NCBI RefSeq assembly: GCF_000308615.1
Contig: NZ_BAGB01000041.1
Coordinates: 496,001-560,000, forward strand
Direction of reading: 5' to 3'
Source: Nocardia jiangxiensis NBRC 101359
GTDB taxonomy: Bacteria; Actinomycetota; Actinomycetes; Mycobacteriales; Mycobacteriaceae
Length of the DNA: 64,000 nucleotides
Position 1 is the stretch's first letter. Every line of letters starts with the position of its first letter. Position numbers and translations under genes: made by a program. The notes below the pieces were generated by a model, which did no database searches, was not told where the DNA came from, and worked only from the letters and a program-made list of their open reading frames with translations. Shown in pieces: positions 49,774 through 59,745 of this stretch.

Positions 49774-51192
49774 CTAGTCCGCAGGCAGTTCGATGCCCTC
49801 CGCGGCGGCCTTGGCGGCCACCTCTTCCGGAAATACGTTGCGGAACAGGTACAGATCCTGCCCCAGACGCCACCCCGGCGCCAGCGCAACCGCATAGCGT
49901 TCGAAGTAGCCGAGTTGCTTACCCATCAGAATCAGCTGCTCGGGCCCCGAAGCGCCGCGCCGCTTGCCGAATTCGATCAACCGCGCGGCAACCTTACCCA
50001 TATCCAGCTTGGCGAGCTTGCCCGAAAGCACCGGCGCGAGCGCGGTCGCCAGCTGTCGGCCGATGGTCGCATCGTCACCGGCGTCCGCCTCGACCAGATC
50101 CAGCTCCCGCAACGCCCGTGCGACCGGCCGGAAATCGCCGTCGATGGCACTGGCGTGGAACAGCGCGCGCACGAAATCCCGCCACGGCGGCGACATCGTG
50201 CCGACGATGCCGAAATCGAGCATCGCCGCGCGCCCGTCGTCCAGCAGCCACAAATTGCCCGCATGGACGTCACCGTGGAAAAGCCCGTGCACCACAACGC
50301 TTTCCAGCCACGCCTTGACCAACCGGCGAATCAGCAGCTCCGGATCCGGATGCACCGCGCGGATATCGTCGAACCGGTCCAGCGGCAGCCCGCTCATCCG
50401 TTCCATGCACAACACCCGCGGACCCGAGTACTCCGGATACACCTCGGGAATCGCGACACTGGCATTGTCGCCGAAGGCACGCAGATTCTCCCGGGCGCGA
50501 ACCTGATTGCCCGCCTCGTTCCGGAAATCCAGTTCGGCGACGGTCGTCTCGTAGAGATCGCGCACCACGCCACCGGCATTGGCGACCCGGGCGTTCTCCG
50601 AACGGCGCTCCATCATCCGGGCCAGCCGGAACGCCGCGCGCAGATCGACGATCATGCGCCGGGCGATATCGGGCCGCTGCACCTTCACCACGGCGGGACG
50701 GCCGTCGGCCAGAACACACCCGTGCACCTGCGCCACCGAGGCCGCCGACAACGGGGTGTCGTCGAACTCGCGGAACAGCTCGTCGATCGGACGGCCCAGA
50801 TCGGCCTCGACGATCTTGCGCGCGTCGACACCCGGGAACGGCGGCACATCGTCCAGGCAGCGCAGACAGGCATCGGCCAGTTCGGGCGGGAACGCACCGG
50901 GTGAGGAGGCGATCAGCTGGCCCAGTTTGACGAACATCGGACCGAGCGCCTCGAAGCCGTCGACCACACCGTCGGCCATGGCGTGCCGGCGCTTGGCCTT
51001 ACGCAGCCCACCGCGCACCACCCGGCGCACCACACAGCCGCCCAGGACCGTACCGATGGCCGCGGTGCGCCGGAATTCGGCGAATCCGAATTTCTCCAGG
51101 GCCGGACGGACCACCTGCTCGTCGGACCGAGCCGAGGCCGTCGCCGATCCCGCCGTCACCGTGCGACCGCCGCACCTGCGCGGCCGTTCCAC
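49774..51192 (-). CDS. ABC1/UbiB-family atypical kinase
   Basis: The 472-residue protein has the signature KxGQ motif (FVKLGQLIASS), the A-rich loop SAASVAQVHG, VVKVQRP with the catalytic Lys, FHGDVHAGNLW (HxD...N) and MLDFGIVG. Members bind or hydrolyse ATP at membranes, supporting isoprenoid lipid metabolism; in actinobacteria the target may be menaquinone or other lipids. The start is uncertain (GTG 51192 or 51159). Confidence 0.88.
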   Translation of the reverse strand: MERPRRCGGRTVTAGSATASARSDEQVVRPALEKFGFAEFRRTAAIGTVLGGCVVRRVVRGGLRKAKRRHAMADGVVDGFEALGPMFVKLGQLIASSPGAFPPELADACLRCLDDVPPFPGVDARKIVEADLGRPIDELFREFDDTPLSAASVAQVHGCVLADGRPAVVKVQRPDIARRMIVDLRAAFRLARMMERRSENARVANAGGVVRDLYETTVAELDFRNEAGNQVRARENLRAFGDNASVAIPEVYPEYSGPRVLCMERMSGLPLDRFDDIRAVHPDPELLIRRLVKAWLESVVVHGLFHGDVHAGNLWLLDDGRAAMLDFGIVGTMSPPWRDFVRALFHASAIDGDFRPVARALRELDLVEADAGDDATIGRQLATALAPVLSGKLAKLDMGKVAARLIEFGKRRGASGPEQLILMGKQLGYFERYAVALAPGWRLGQDLYLFRNVFPEEVAAKAAAEGIELPAD

Positions 51193-51283
51193 TGCGCGCT
51201 GTCCGATATCGCGACCATCTCCTCGCTCGCCGTCCGCATCGCTTCGACCACCTCGTCCGTATCACTCACCTGCCTCGACGGGT

Positions 51284-51300
51284 CCGGCCGGAACGGCCGG
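51284..51300. terminator. Hairpin CCGGCCG-GAA-CGGCCGG
   Basis: A perfect 7-bp stem 105 bp beyond the stop of the antigen-85-like gene on the minus strand, possibly its terminator. Confidence 0.35.
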
Positions 51301-51404
51301 GAGCACGGCTCCACGGACATCGCCGCTCCGAATGCCGCACCCTCCCGAACACCGGCATCCAGGTGTACGGCACAGAGTGTACGGCCCGTCGCCGGGGTGC
51401 CGGT

Positions 51405-52415
51405 TCACACCGGCACGCCGAGTCCGGCCGCCAGAACCGGCCAGGATCGCTTCAGCGCGTCCTGCCAGTAACCCCAGGAATGGGTGCCGGCCGGTTCGAA
51501 GTCGAAGGTGGCGGGGATGCCGAGCTGCCCGAGACGGGTCCGCAGATTGTGCGTGCACCAGTTCACCGCTGCCTCGATGACGCCGCCGATCACCATCTGA
51601 TCGGCGTAACCGGACACTCCCGGCAGCATGTGCGGACCGTTGTAGGTGTCGTACATCCCCGGAATGCCCGACCCGCTCGAGACGAACAGCTCGAGCCCGC
51701 GCAACCCGGCGGCATGCAGGTACGGATCGTTGGCCGCCCACATCGGATCGTCGTCGGGTCCGTACATGTTCTGCGTATCGCCGCCGCCCCAGTCCTCGAC
51801 GGCCAGTTTGACGAATTCCCGGCCGATCGGATCGCTGATCTGCGCGCATCCACTGTAGGCGGCCACCGCGCGGTACAGGCCGGGCTTCGCGATCGGCAGC
51901 TGCAGCACCGAGGTGCCCGAAGTGGACAGTCCCGCAACGGCGTTCGCGCCCGTCGTGGCGAAGCTCGCCGCGATCAGCGGCGGCAGTTCCTCGGTGAGGA
52001 ACGTCGTCCATTCGTACAGGCCGAGTTTCGGATCGCGCGCACGCCAGTCGGTGTAGTAACTCCACCGGCCGCCGACCGGCTGCACCACGATCACCTGTTT
52101 ACCGGACAGGAACCGCTGCACATCGGTATTGCGCTGCCAGGTCGCCGAATCCTGCCCTCCCCCACCGCCGTTGAGCAGATACAGCACGCCCGCGGGCGCC
52201 TTCGGATCGACCGGTCGTTGGACGTTGACCATGATGTTGGTGTTCATCGCCGCCGAATGCACCCGCAGCTGAACGGTATTCGCGTTCACCGCCCAGGTGC
52301 CGGTGACGGCCGAGCCGTCGGGCGCCTCGGCCGCACTCGGCGCTGCGGTCGATACGGCGGCCGCGACGCTCACCACCGCCGCGAGAACGCCGGTACGCAA
52401 CATATTTCGAATCAT
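51405..52415 (-). CDS. Secreted antigen-85-like esterase/mycolyltransferase, copy 1
   Basis: The 336-residue protein has a Sec signal peptide (residues 1-30, cleavage near PSAAEA). It is followed by an Ag85-type alpha/beta hydrolase: VLYLLNGGGGGQDSATW, LPPLIAASF, nucleophile GLSTSGTS and C-terminal His in GTHSWGYWQDAL. Such enzymes transfer mycolic acids to trehalose or arabinogalactan. Ser-to-Thr change around the elbow (GLSTSG) differs from canonical GxSMSG, so it may be a plain esterase. Confidence 0.82.
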   Translation of the reverse strand: MIRNMLRTGVLAAVVSVAAAVSTAAPSAAEAPDGSAVTGTWAVNANTVQLRVHSAAMNTNIMVNVQRPVDPKAPAGVLYLLNGGGGGQDSATWQRNTDVQRFLSGKQVIVVQPVGGRWSYYTDWRARDPKLGLYEWTTFLTEELPPLIAASFATTGANAVAGLSTSGTSVLQLPIAKPGLYRAVAAYSGCAQISDPIGREFVKLAVEDWGGGDTQNMYGPDDDPMWAANDPYLHAAGLRGLELFVSSGSGIPGMYDTYNGPHMLPGVSGYADQMVIGGVIEAAVNWCTHNLRTRLGQLGIPATFDFEPAGTHSWGYWQDALKRSWPVLAAGLGVPV

Positions 52416-52536
52416 CGGAACTCTCTGTACTGTTCCCCGGCCCGTACCGGGAAAGGGTGGTGCGACGCGCGTATGTCTGCCGGGCAGCGGAATTCGCTTC
52501 GCCCGGCAGGCACACGCACGATGGAAGGATCGGCCG

Positions 52537-53763
52537 TCAGAGCTTCCCGCCGCCGCCGAGCAGCCACGGGTTGAAGGTGCACTTCAACGGCACGCTGGGA
52601 TCGAGGGTGTTGAGGATGATGGACAACACCCGCGGGGAGTACATCATCGTCAGGTGATCGGACAGGTCCTGATCACAACCGTCCTGCAGGGTGATGTTGT
52701 GCACCGTCGCACCCGGGCCGGGCTGCAGGAACGTCAGGTTGTACGGGGTGGTGACCTCGTCGTAGCGGGTGCCCACCACCGTGTAGTTCACCCCGGGCAC
52801 GGTGTCGCCGCCCGCGTCGAGCTTGTTGACGAAGTCCGAGCCGACGGTCTGCTGAATTCCGGAGTGTCCGACGAAGATCTCGATCAGGCCCAGCACGTCG
52901 ATGCCGAAGTTGTTGATGGCCCGGCCGAGTGCGCCGATACCGTCCAGCGTGGTGCCGTGATTGGTGGCGCCGAAGGTCATCTCGTGATCGACCTTGGCCG
53001 CGCTGCCTTCGTACTTCAGGTACCACCGCGACATCGCCCCGCCCTGCGAGTGGCCCACGATGTTCACCTTCGGCGCACCGGTCGAGGCCAGCACGCGATC
53101 GACGAAGGTCGCCAGCTGCTTGGCCGAGTCCGGGATGTTCTCGGTGCCGTTCGCGCCCGGCAGCACCGATCCCAGTCCGCCACCGGCCAGCAGATTCGAC
53201 TCGCCGTAGTTGAACGTGTAGACGCAGTACCCGGCATCCTTGATCGGCTGGCTGACGTACGCGAAGTTGTCGTAGGCGTTCTCCCACGTCCCGTGCACCA
53301 GCACCACCGGTTCGGGATGCTGCGCGGTCGGCTTGCAGTTCCAGTCGTTGGTCCCCGGCGGAGCCACATTCGGATGCAGCAGCGAATAGCCGAAGGCAGC
53401 AAGGAATGCCGTACTCGCCGGGCCGTAACCGACGGTGTCGGAGGATGTTCCGCCCTGCGAACCCGAACTCGAGCCCGAACCGCCGTAGCAGTCGCCCGAG
53501 CCGTTCCCCGACCCCGCACCGCTGCCCGAGGTGCAGGCCGAACCCGTACCGGCACTACCGGTGTCGACGATCGGCTTGGCGGCCTTGTTCTTCAGACCCT
53601 TGGCGATGAAGTCCGCGAGCGTTTGCCCGGTCGGATGCTGGGCCGGAGCCGGCGCCTGCGCCGGATCGGCATTCGCCCCGGCGCAGCCGAAGCCCACGGT
53701 GAGCAGCGTGACACCCATGAGGACCACAGCACGCAAGGACCGGGCGCGGGTAGTTCGTCTCAT
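52537..53763 (-). CDS. Secreted triacylglycerol lipase-like enzyme
   Basis: The 408-residue protein has a signal peptide (1-33), a low-complexity Gly/Ser/Cys linker (about 65-110), then a lipase domain: VVLVHGTWENAYDNF, nucleophile VGHSQGGAM and THL-like C-terminal His (SDHLTMMYSP). Cysteine pairs suggest disulphides. It resembles secreted actinobacterial LipA/EstA-type lipases. AGGAAGG precedes the ATG. Confidence 0.85.
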   Translation of the reverse strand: MRRTTRARSLRAVVLMGVTLLTVGFGCAGANADPAQAPAPAQHPTGQTLADFIAKGLKNKAAKPIVDTGSAGTGSACTSGSGAGSGNGSGDCYGGSGSSSGSQGGTSSDTVGYGPASTAFLAAFGYSLLHPNVAPPGTNDWNCKPTAQHPEPVVLVHGTWENAYDNFAYVSQPIKDAGYCVYTFNYGESNLLAGGGLGSVLPGANGTENIPDSAKQLATFVDRVLASTGAPKVNIVGHSQGGAMSRWYLKYEGSAAKVDHEMTFGATNHGTTLDGIGALGRAINNFGIDVLGLIEIFVGHSGIQQTVGSDFVNKLDAGGDTVPGVNYTVVGTRYDEVTTPYNLTFLQPGPGATVHNITLQDGCDQDLSDHLTMMYSPRVLSIILNTLDPSVPLKCTFNPWLLGGGGKL

Positions 53764-54086
53764 TCCAAACCTTCCTGCAGAACCACGACGTTCTCGGTTT
53801 CGTTGCCCGCGAAGCGATGTGCGGGCATCCGAACTGGGCTCACGCTAGGGTCCGGCAACAGGGCTTCGATATGGTGTGACCAGGGCTCTTCGAAATCTCA
53901 CTAGTGCGCTCGGCAGTGCCGGTGAGAGTCCACAATCCCGGGCGAATACATTGCCGGAGCTGGACCGCCCCGGCGCACACCGCACTGACGGAAGCGATAC
54001 CCGCCGGACCGGAATTCCGTTCCCATCACGAAACAATCACGAACACTGCGATCCTGCGCGGCGACAACCGCCCGGTGTTCGACTCC
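53764..54086. other. Intergenic region between lipase and second antigen-85-like gene
   Basis: 323 bp without a credible gene. It should hold the lipase promoter. I looked for a riboswitch fold because of the GGTGAGAGTCCACAATCCC stretch, but found no supported one. Confidence 0.45.
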
Positions 54087-55130
54087 TCAGCGGGCCTCGA
54101 CGGCGATTCTGCTGGCCTCACCGTGAAATGCCTTCGCAATGGCATTCCATGCCGCGGGAAGTTCGTCGGTGAAGGACTGCCACGCGTGCGTGCCGGTCGG
54201 CTCGTATTCGACCGTCGCCGGAATGCGCAGTTGCGCAAGACGTTCCGCGAACCGCTCGGTGCACGCCAACGCACCGGCCTCGAGTGCGACGCCGCCGCCG
54301 GACTGTTGCAGTGCGCCGAGCACGTTCGGCGCATCGGCGATGGCCTCGAGATCGGGCAGACCGGGCACACCGGTCGCGGCCGAGAGATAGATCGCGGTGC
54401 CGCGCAACGTCGCCGCACCGAGGAAGCTGTCGTGCGCGAGCCAGGCCGGGGAATTCGGCGGCCCCCACAGATTTTCGGGATTTCCGCCGCGCGAGGCCAC
54501 GGTGATACGAGTGACCGCCTCGCCGACATTGTCCGCGGTGGAATAACATCCGCTGATCCCGGCGACCGCGCGGAAGAAACCCGGATGCCGCTGCGCGAGC
54601 ATCATCGCGCCCTGCGCGCCCATCGAGACGCCCGCGACCGCGCGGCGACCGTCGGTGTGCAGATAGGACTCCACGATCGGCGGCAGCTCATCGATCAGGA
54701 AGGTCTCCCACCGGTTCAGGCCCAGGGTGCGGTCGTAATGCTCCCAGTCGCTGTACATGCTGCCGACGCCGTCACCGGTCAGCACCACGTCCACCGGTTT
54801 GTCCGCGAAGAATTCCGCGGCATGTCCCTTGGTCAGCCAGTCGGAGGTCGGCGAGCCGTCCACGCCGTCCAGCAGATACAACGCCGGATGCGGTCCCGGG
54901 CCCGCGCCGCGCAGGACGTCGACCGGGATCACCCGGCGCATCGAGGCCGAGCGCACGTACAGGCGCTCCCAGTGCGCTCCGCGAGTCTCGGTGCGCACCA
55001 GGGCCGATCGACTCGACGCCGCACCCAGGGCGGGCGGACCGGCAGGCACCGGATCGGCGCAGACGGGCGCGGCGAGGATCGCGGTGGCCAGCAACGCCGC
55101 CACCGCACCGAGGGACGTACGAACGGTCAT
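54087..55130 (-). CDS. Secreted antigen-85-like mycolyltransferase, copy 2
   Basis: The 347-residue protein has a signal peptide (1-25, VCADP), then RRVIPVDVLRG, ALYLLDGVDG, ELPPIVESYL, the canonical nucleophile AGVSMGAQGA and His in GTHAWQSFTDELP. It fits mycolyltransferase family proteins acting in the envelope. It is about 30% similar by eye to copy 1. The ATG at 55130 is chosen because the signal peptide starts there. Confidence 0.87.
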   Translation of the reverse strand: MTVRTSLGAVAALLATAILAAPVCADPVPAGPPALGAASSRSALVRTETRGAHWERLYVRSASMRRVIPVDVLRGAGPGPHPALYLLDGVDGSPTSDWLTKGHAAEFFADKPVDVVLTGDGVGSMYSDWEHYDRTLGLNRWETFLIDELPPIVESYLHTDGRRAVAGVSMGAQGAMMLAQRHPGFFRAVAGISGCYSTADNVGEAVTRITVASRGGNPENLWGPPNSPAWLAHDSFLGAATLRGTAIYLSAATGVPGLPDLEAIADAPNVLGALQQSGGGVALEAGALACTERFAERLAQLRIPATVEYEPTGTHAWQSFTDELPAAWNAIAKAFHGEASRIAVEAR

Positions 55131-55697
55131 AACACGCCGGAACCGACGTCGCGCACGAGCCCGCGCGCATGATCCCGATCCGTCCTGGCGGTGCTCACAC
55201 GTACTCCTTCGGGCAAGGCAAAGCATCCTCGGTGGTCACAGGGGAATGACCGGGCGCGGAGCCCCGCCGGACGCTGGGGTGAGGGTTGCGTCCGGCGGGT
55301 CGGGTCCACCCGCACATGCACCGGAGGGCGGGAGGGGTTGGAAGTCCAGTTGCCGTGGTGCGTACGTGCGCTGCCGGGTGGGTGGTTTCGGGGCACCACC
55401 CGGCGGTGGCTGGTGTGACGACCGGACCGGCGCACTCCTTCCTGTTCCGGGTACGGTGCCGACACCTTTTCGCGGCGCCGACCGCGCAAACACCGGCTCC
55501 GCGTGCAGATAACGATACGGCTACGGAACGGGTTCGTGGGCGGTACGACAGCGATCCGATGACAATTCATGAATTGCCCGCCGAACGCCTAGGGGTGACA
55601 CACAAATGCCGATCGGGATGCGTTTCCGGCCGCTTTCACACCGAATTCCCGGACGCCACATTGCGATCGCCCGAACCCGGCCGGGATGCGCAGGGTT
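55131..55697. other. Long intergenic region with two stable hairpins
   Basis: 567 bp without a credible gene. CCCGCCGGACGC (55263-55274) pairs with GCGTCCGGCGGG (55288-55299). GCCGGGTGG (55373-55381) pairs with CCACCCGGC (55396-55404). They could be a terminator for the upstream lipase plus leader structures of the mycolyltransferase gene. No small ORF with a ribosome site was convincing. Confidence 0.5.
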
Positions 55698-57092
55698 TCA
55701 GCACCCGTCGGGAGCCGGAATCCCTTGCAGCCGTTGGTCGACCCAGGCCGCGGCCTCGGGATAGCCGAGCGCGTCGGCGATCAGATGTTCGCCCAGCACA
55801 CTCCGGTAGACCGCCCGCGCCCCGAGCGCGCACTGCTGTGCGTAGTAGTCCCGAGCACCCTCGGCCGGGATCCAGAACTCCTGCTCACCCTGGTAGACGT
55901 ACAGCGGCACAGGCGATTTCATCCCGTTCATGGCGGTGATCGTGTAGATCCGGTCGGCCAGGGGGCTGTGCAGCGCATCGGGCATGTCCGCGGCCACGTC
56001 GGCGGGCAGCATCAGGACGCCGGCCGCGCCGAACGTACTGTCGCAGGTGTCCTTCAACGGTGAGATCGCCGCCCAGCGCGCCAGATTGTTCATCCGGGAC
56101 AGGATCTCCGGACGTTCCCTGGCCACGCCGAACGTCGCGGCCAGGAATACACCCGAGGCCAGATTCGCGTTCATGCTGCGTGCCAGCATCCGGTAGTCGG
56201 CGGGCACCCCGCCCAGCGCAGCACCGACGATCACCGTCGCCAATTCCGGTGCGTAGGAACCGATCAGCGCGACCGCGCCGCGCGTGGCGATGGCCCCGCC
56301 GGAATAACCGTGCATGGCGAAACGACTGGCCCCGAATTCTTCCGGGCGCAGGTTGCGGACTGCGCGAATCGAATCGAGTACCGCATGTCCGGCGACATAC
56401 GGTTCGGCATAGGCCATCCGCGGTCCCTCGTGATCGGGAATCAGCACGGCGTATCCGCGCAGCACCGCCAGTTGCGTCGTCGGCGGGAGGTCGTCGCCGA
56501 GGCTGGAATGCGCGTTGAAGCCGTGGGCCAGGGTGTATCCCGGGGTGCAGGCGCGTCCGAGCGCATCGATCGCCAGGTTGTTCACCACCACCGGCCGCTC
56601 CCCCGACCCGGCCCACGCCGCGGCCGGAATCACCAGTGTGGCAGTGCCGAACGAGGGTCCGCCGTAGGCGTCCGTGGTCCGGAATTTCAGCAGTAGTACC
56701 TGCCGCACCGGCACCGCCAACAGCGGCGCCGCCGTCGCGGTCACATCGCGGACGGCGATGATCGCGCCGGGCGCCTCGGCGGCCAGGTTCGCGGGCCACC
56801 CGTCGAACATCGGATCCCCGACGTCGGAGGGCATCACCGCCTGCTGCAGTCGCGCCAGCTCCACCGGGGTACCCGGCGGGGCCGCGATCGGATCCGACGG
56901 CGGCACGATCGGCGGCGCGGGCACCACCGCGTCGATCCACTGCTGCACCGCATCGATACCGGGCAGCGACGGAATCGCCGGAGGCGCCGGCGGATTCGGT
57001 GGACCGACAGGTATCGGCCCGGCGTGTGCGAAGGCCGTGGCCGAGCCGCAGACCAGTACGAACACGATGAGCAGGACACGCCAAGTACGCAT
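55698..57092 (-). CDS. Secreted lipase of the LIP (secretory lipase) family
   Basis: The 464-residue protein has a signal peptide (1-25) and a Pro-rich linker. A secretory-lipase domain follows: LLLKFRTTDAYGGP, LIPDHEGPRMAYAEPYVAGHAVLDSIRA, nucleophile MHGYSGGAIAT and the late acidic and His parts (VYQGEQEFWIP, GEHLIADALG). These enzymes cleave triglycerides or wax esters outside the cell. It heads a run of four secreted esterase-type genes on this strand. Confidence 0.88.
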   Translation of the reverse strand: MRTWRVLLIVFVLVCGSATAFAHAGPIPVGPPNPPAPPAIPSLPGIDAVQQWIDAVVPAPPIVPPSDPIAAPPGTPVELARLQQAVMPSDVGDPMFDGWPANLAAEAPGAIIAVRDVTATAAPLLAVPVRQVLLLKFRTTDAYGGPSFGTATLVIPAAAWAGSGERPVVVNNLAIDALGRACTPGYTLAHGFNAHSSLGDDLPPTTQLAVLRGYAVLIPDHEGPRMAYAEPYVAGHAVLDSIRAVRNLRPEEFGASRFAMHGYSGGAIATRGAVALIGSYAPELATVIVGAALGGVPADYRMLARSMNANLASGVFLAATFGVARERPEILSRMNNLARWAAISPLKDTCDSTFGAAGVLMLPADVAADMPDALHSPLADRIYTITAMNGMKSPVPLYVYQGEQEFWIPAEGARDYYAQQCALGARAVYRSVLGEHLIADALGYPEAAAWVDQRLQGIPAPDGC

Positions 57093-57603
57093 CACGCACC
57101 CCCAAGACGGACTCACCCCGGTGCGCTTCCAACCGCGCACCCATCCCCGACAATGAGCCCGCCACACCGCGTCGTTCGAGCGTACGTCGGCCGAATGTCC
57201 TGCCAGCTCGTCGTTTTCCGATCGTATGCACGGTGAGTCCGGTTCGAGATCGCCACACCCGCAGCCGAATCGCAGCTACAGCAAGGGATCACAGCCGCAT
57301 CGGCGCGCACTCCCCCGTCGCGGCAACGGACATATCCGGAGCAGAGAGCGCACGCGCCGATGCACGGCACACCGTCAGCAAACTTTATGATTCCAACCGA
57401 CCGGTCGCTATTTCCGTACTGTCGCACTTTTCGCCTCGACCGCACTAACAAACCCCTCACCTGCGGCGATAATCGTAGGTAAGCAATCGGATCATCCGAT
57501 CCTCGACCTGGCGAGCGAGCGTATGTGCATCCGATCGTGCATCGGCAAATACGGATTCGGAGTTGGCTTGCCTGAGTGGCGAATTCGCGGTAGATCTTCG
57601 AGA
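57093..57603. other. Divergent promoter region
   Basis: 511 bp between the lipase gene (minus) and the phosphotransferase gene (plus), with no convincing gene. The part near 57360-57480 is more AT-rich (AACTTTATGATTCC) and probably holds promoters. No palindromic operator was identified. Confidence 0.45.
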
Positions 57604-58434
57604 GTGACAGTCGATCGCGTGCAGGTTTCGCCGCTGCGGCACAGCTGGGAGCAGATACCGGAGACCGCGCGGGCCGCGGTCGAGGTGTTGACCGGCCCGA
57701 TCCTTCGGGTGGATCCGGTCAACGCGGGATTCAGTAGTCATCTCGCCGCCGTGATCGAAACCGCGAGCGAACGCACCTTCGTCAAGGGCATTCCGCTGGA
57801 CGATCCGGAGGTGTGGTCACAACGCCGCGAGGCGAACCTGTGGTCCTACGTGTTCCCGATCGGTCCGCCGATGCGCTGGCACGTTACCGCCGGAGGCTGG
57901 GATCTGCTCGGATTCCATTACCTTCCGGGCCATTTCGCCGACTACCGGATCGATGCGGAACTCGCGGCCACGGCCCGGACGATGACCGCGCTCGCGCAGT
58001 TGCCCTGCCCGGCCGACCTCGAGATCAACGACGCGGTCCAGCGGTGGGGTCGCTACGCACCCGACCCCGACGAACGCACATTGTTCGCCGGATCCACACT
58101 GCTGCATACCGATTGGAACTACTCCAACGTCATCATCGACGAGGACGGCGACGCCCGGCTGGTCGACTGGCCGTGGGCCACCCGCGGCGCCGCCTGGATC
58201 GATCCGGCGTGCTGGATCGTCTGGCTCATCCTGGCCGGCCACGAACCGGCCGAGGCCGAACAGTGGGCGGCGCGAACCCCGGCCTGGCACACCGCGACCC
58301 GGCATCAGCTGTGGGCGTTCTCCGCGGCGCTCGCGGCAGAATGGGAGACCACCGCGCATCGCCGTCCGAACGTCTGGACGCACAGCCTGCGTGACGCGGC
58401 GCGCCGCTGGGCCGATCATCGCGCCATGTCCTGA
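57604..58434 (+). CDS. APH-family phosphotransferase
   Basis: The 276-residue protein has an aminoglycoside-phosphotransferase/choline-kinase fold: TFVKGIPL in the N-lobe, the Brenner motif LLHTDWNYSNVII (HxDxxxxN) and the metal site LVDWPWATRGAAWID. The substrate is not evident, and many such genes in Nocardia are not resistance genes. GTG 57604 is used; a longer frame starts at 57523 without support. Confidence 0.82.
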   Translation: MTVDRVQVSPLRHSWEQIPETARAAVEVLTGPILRVDPVNAGFSSHLAAVIETASERTFVKGIPLDDPEVWSQRREANLWSYVFPIGPPMRWHVTAGGWDLLGFHYLPGHFADYRIDAELAATARTMTALAQLPCPADLEINDAVQRWGRYAPDPDERTLFAGSTLLHTDWNYSNVIIDEDGDARLVDWPWATRGAAWIDPACWIVWLILAGHEPAEAEQWAARTPAWHTATRHQLWAFSAALAAEWETTAHRRPNVWTHSLRDAARRWADHRAMS

Positions 58435-58454
58435 GCCTCGTCGCCCGAGAGGGT

Positions 58455-59312
58455 CTAGGCCGCACCGCCGTTCGCCCGAGCGGCGATCACGCCGTCCAGA
58501 TGGTTCGCGGTGATCTGCCGCGCGGCATTGGCCACCGCCGTGATCATGCAGGTGCCGAACGCGCCGTGGCGATCGAACAGGGTTGCGCTGCCGACCGCGA
58601 TGCCACGCTCGCTCAGATGGTTGTCGGCCTCGAGGCCGATATCCGCGCCGATCGGCATGCGGGCGAGCGCCATCGTCAGATCGGTGTTGATGAAACCCAC
58701 CCCGGCGTCGGACCAGTTGGTCACCATACTCGTCTGTTCGCCGGCCATCGCGGCGCGCACGAACGGCGAGAGCTCCTGGCCCGCCACCACCGGGACCGGG
58801 TTCTGCCAGCTGCGTTTGCGACCGGCGTCCTCGTGCTCGGAGGGCACGCGGGACCACTCACCCGAGCCGTCACTGCGCCACAGCGGCGCATCGGGCCCGT
58901 GCGAGAGCGGCGCGATGTCCAGCGGCGGCGGAACCGGTTGCTGTTCGCGCTTCCAGATCACCCCGGGTGGTTCCTGCGAGGGCTGCAGGAACACCGCCGA
59001 CGCCCGCGCAGCGGGTACGCCGTCCTCCAGCACCGTGGCATCGGCGAGCCGAATGCGGCGACCGTCGCGCACCCGCTGCGTGGTCACCGTGAGCTCTCGC
59101 ATGTGCGCGGGTTTGAACATGTCGACGGTCAACCGCACCGGGACGAAACCGTCCGTGCCGTGCGCCCGTTCGAGTTCCCGCGCCAGCAGCCCACACAGCG
59201 CCGGCCCGACCACCTGCTCGGCCGACCACTGACTCGCCGCTATCGCACGCGGCGCGAATCGGTCGCCCACCGCGTCGAAGTAGCCGTACATATCGCTCGC
59301 GAGCTCACTCAT
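58455..59312 (-). CDS. Acyl-CoA thioesterase-like double-hotdog protein
   Basis: The 285-residue protein fits the thioesterase-like superfamily with two hotdog halves: VRLTVDMFKPAHMRELTV in the first and NTDLTMALARMPIGADIGLEAD in the second. It probably hydrolyses acyl-CoA. No ribosome site stronger than GGGGCGCC is visible. An imperfect AACGTGTT site lies 77 bp upstream. Confidence 0.85.
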   Translation of the reverse strand: MSELASDMYGYFDAVGDRFAPRAIAASQWSAEQVVGPALCGLLARELERAHGTDGFVPVRLTVDMFKPAHMRELTVTTQRVRDGRRIRLADATVLEDGVPAARASAVFLQPSQEPPGVIWKREQQPVPPPLDIAPLSHGPDAPLWRSDGSGEWSRVPSEHEDAGRKRSWQNPVPVVAGQELSPFVRAAMAGEQTSMVTNWSDAGVGFINTDLTMALARMPIGADIGLEADNHLSERGIAVGSATLFDRHGAFGTCMITAVANAARQITANHLDGVIAARANGGAA

Positions 59313-59598
59313 GGCGCCCCGTCCTGCCCGTTCTCCCGGTCACCGCGTAACCGATCTTGCTTCTCAGGCAGATATAGCACGCATGTGAAACGTGTTCTCA
59401 TCGCACCCTCCGCAGGACGCCGGAACATGCTCGTACCACCGCGCCGCGAGATTGGCGCCGAAGCGATTTCGCAGCAGATTTGAACTGGCGTCCAGATAGC
59501 AACACAACAATGCGGTCACTGTGGCTCCGCACGACAACGACACCGCCGAACAGCAATCCGACAGCACCCGAAACGCGCACTGCGACTGCACAATCGAT

Positions 59599-59641
59599 GT
59601 TGCAGATGTACTTGCATATGCTCGCTACACGGTCCTAGACT
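59599..59641 (+). promoter_or_regulatory. Iteron-controlled promoter of the 83-residue protein gene
   Basis: Two 12-bp units, GTTGCAGATGTA and CTTGCATATGCT, are followed by TAGACT at 59636. TTGCAT (59612) to TAGACT has an 18-bp spacer, so the iterons cover the -35. The same arrangement recurs at 61671-61713. The rest of 59313-59745 shows no gene. Confidence 0.7.
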
Positions 59642-59745
59642 CGAACCGCAAGGCAGTACAGGGGACTACCAGACAGCCGTAGGGTGAACCAGGAGCCAAT
59701 TTCCGGTCACCAGCCCACCCGCGGCGTGGCGTCAGGGGCGTTCGA

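Noticed and set aside
53876..53990. Possible riboswitch-like leader (GGTGAGAGTCCACAATCCC)
   Set aside because: No matching conserved core or neighbouring transport/biosynthesis gene, and no consistent pairing was found.
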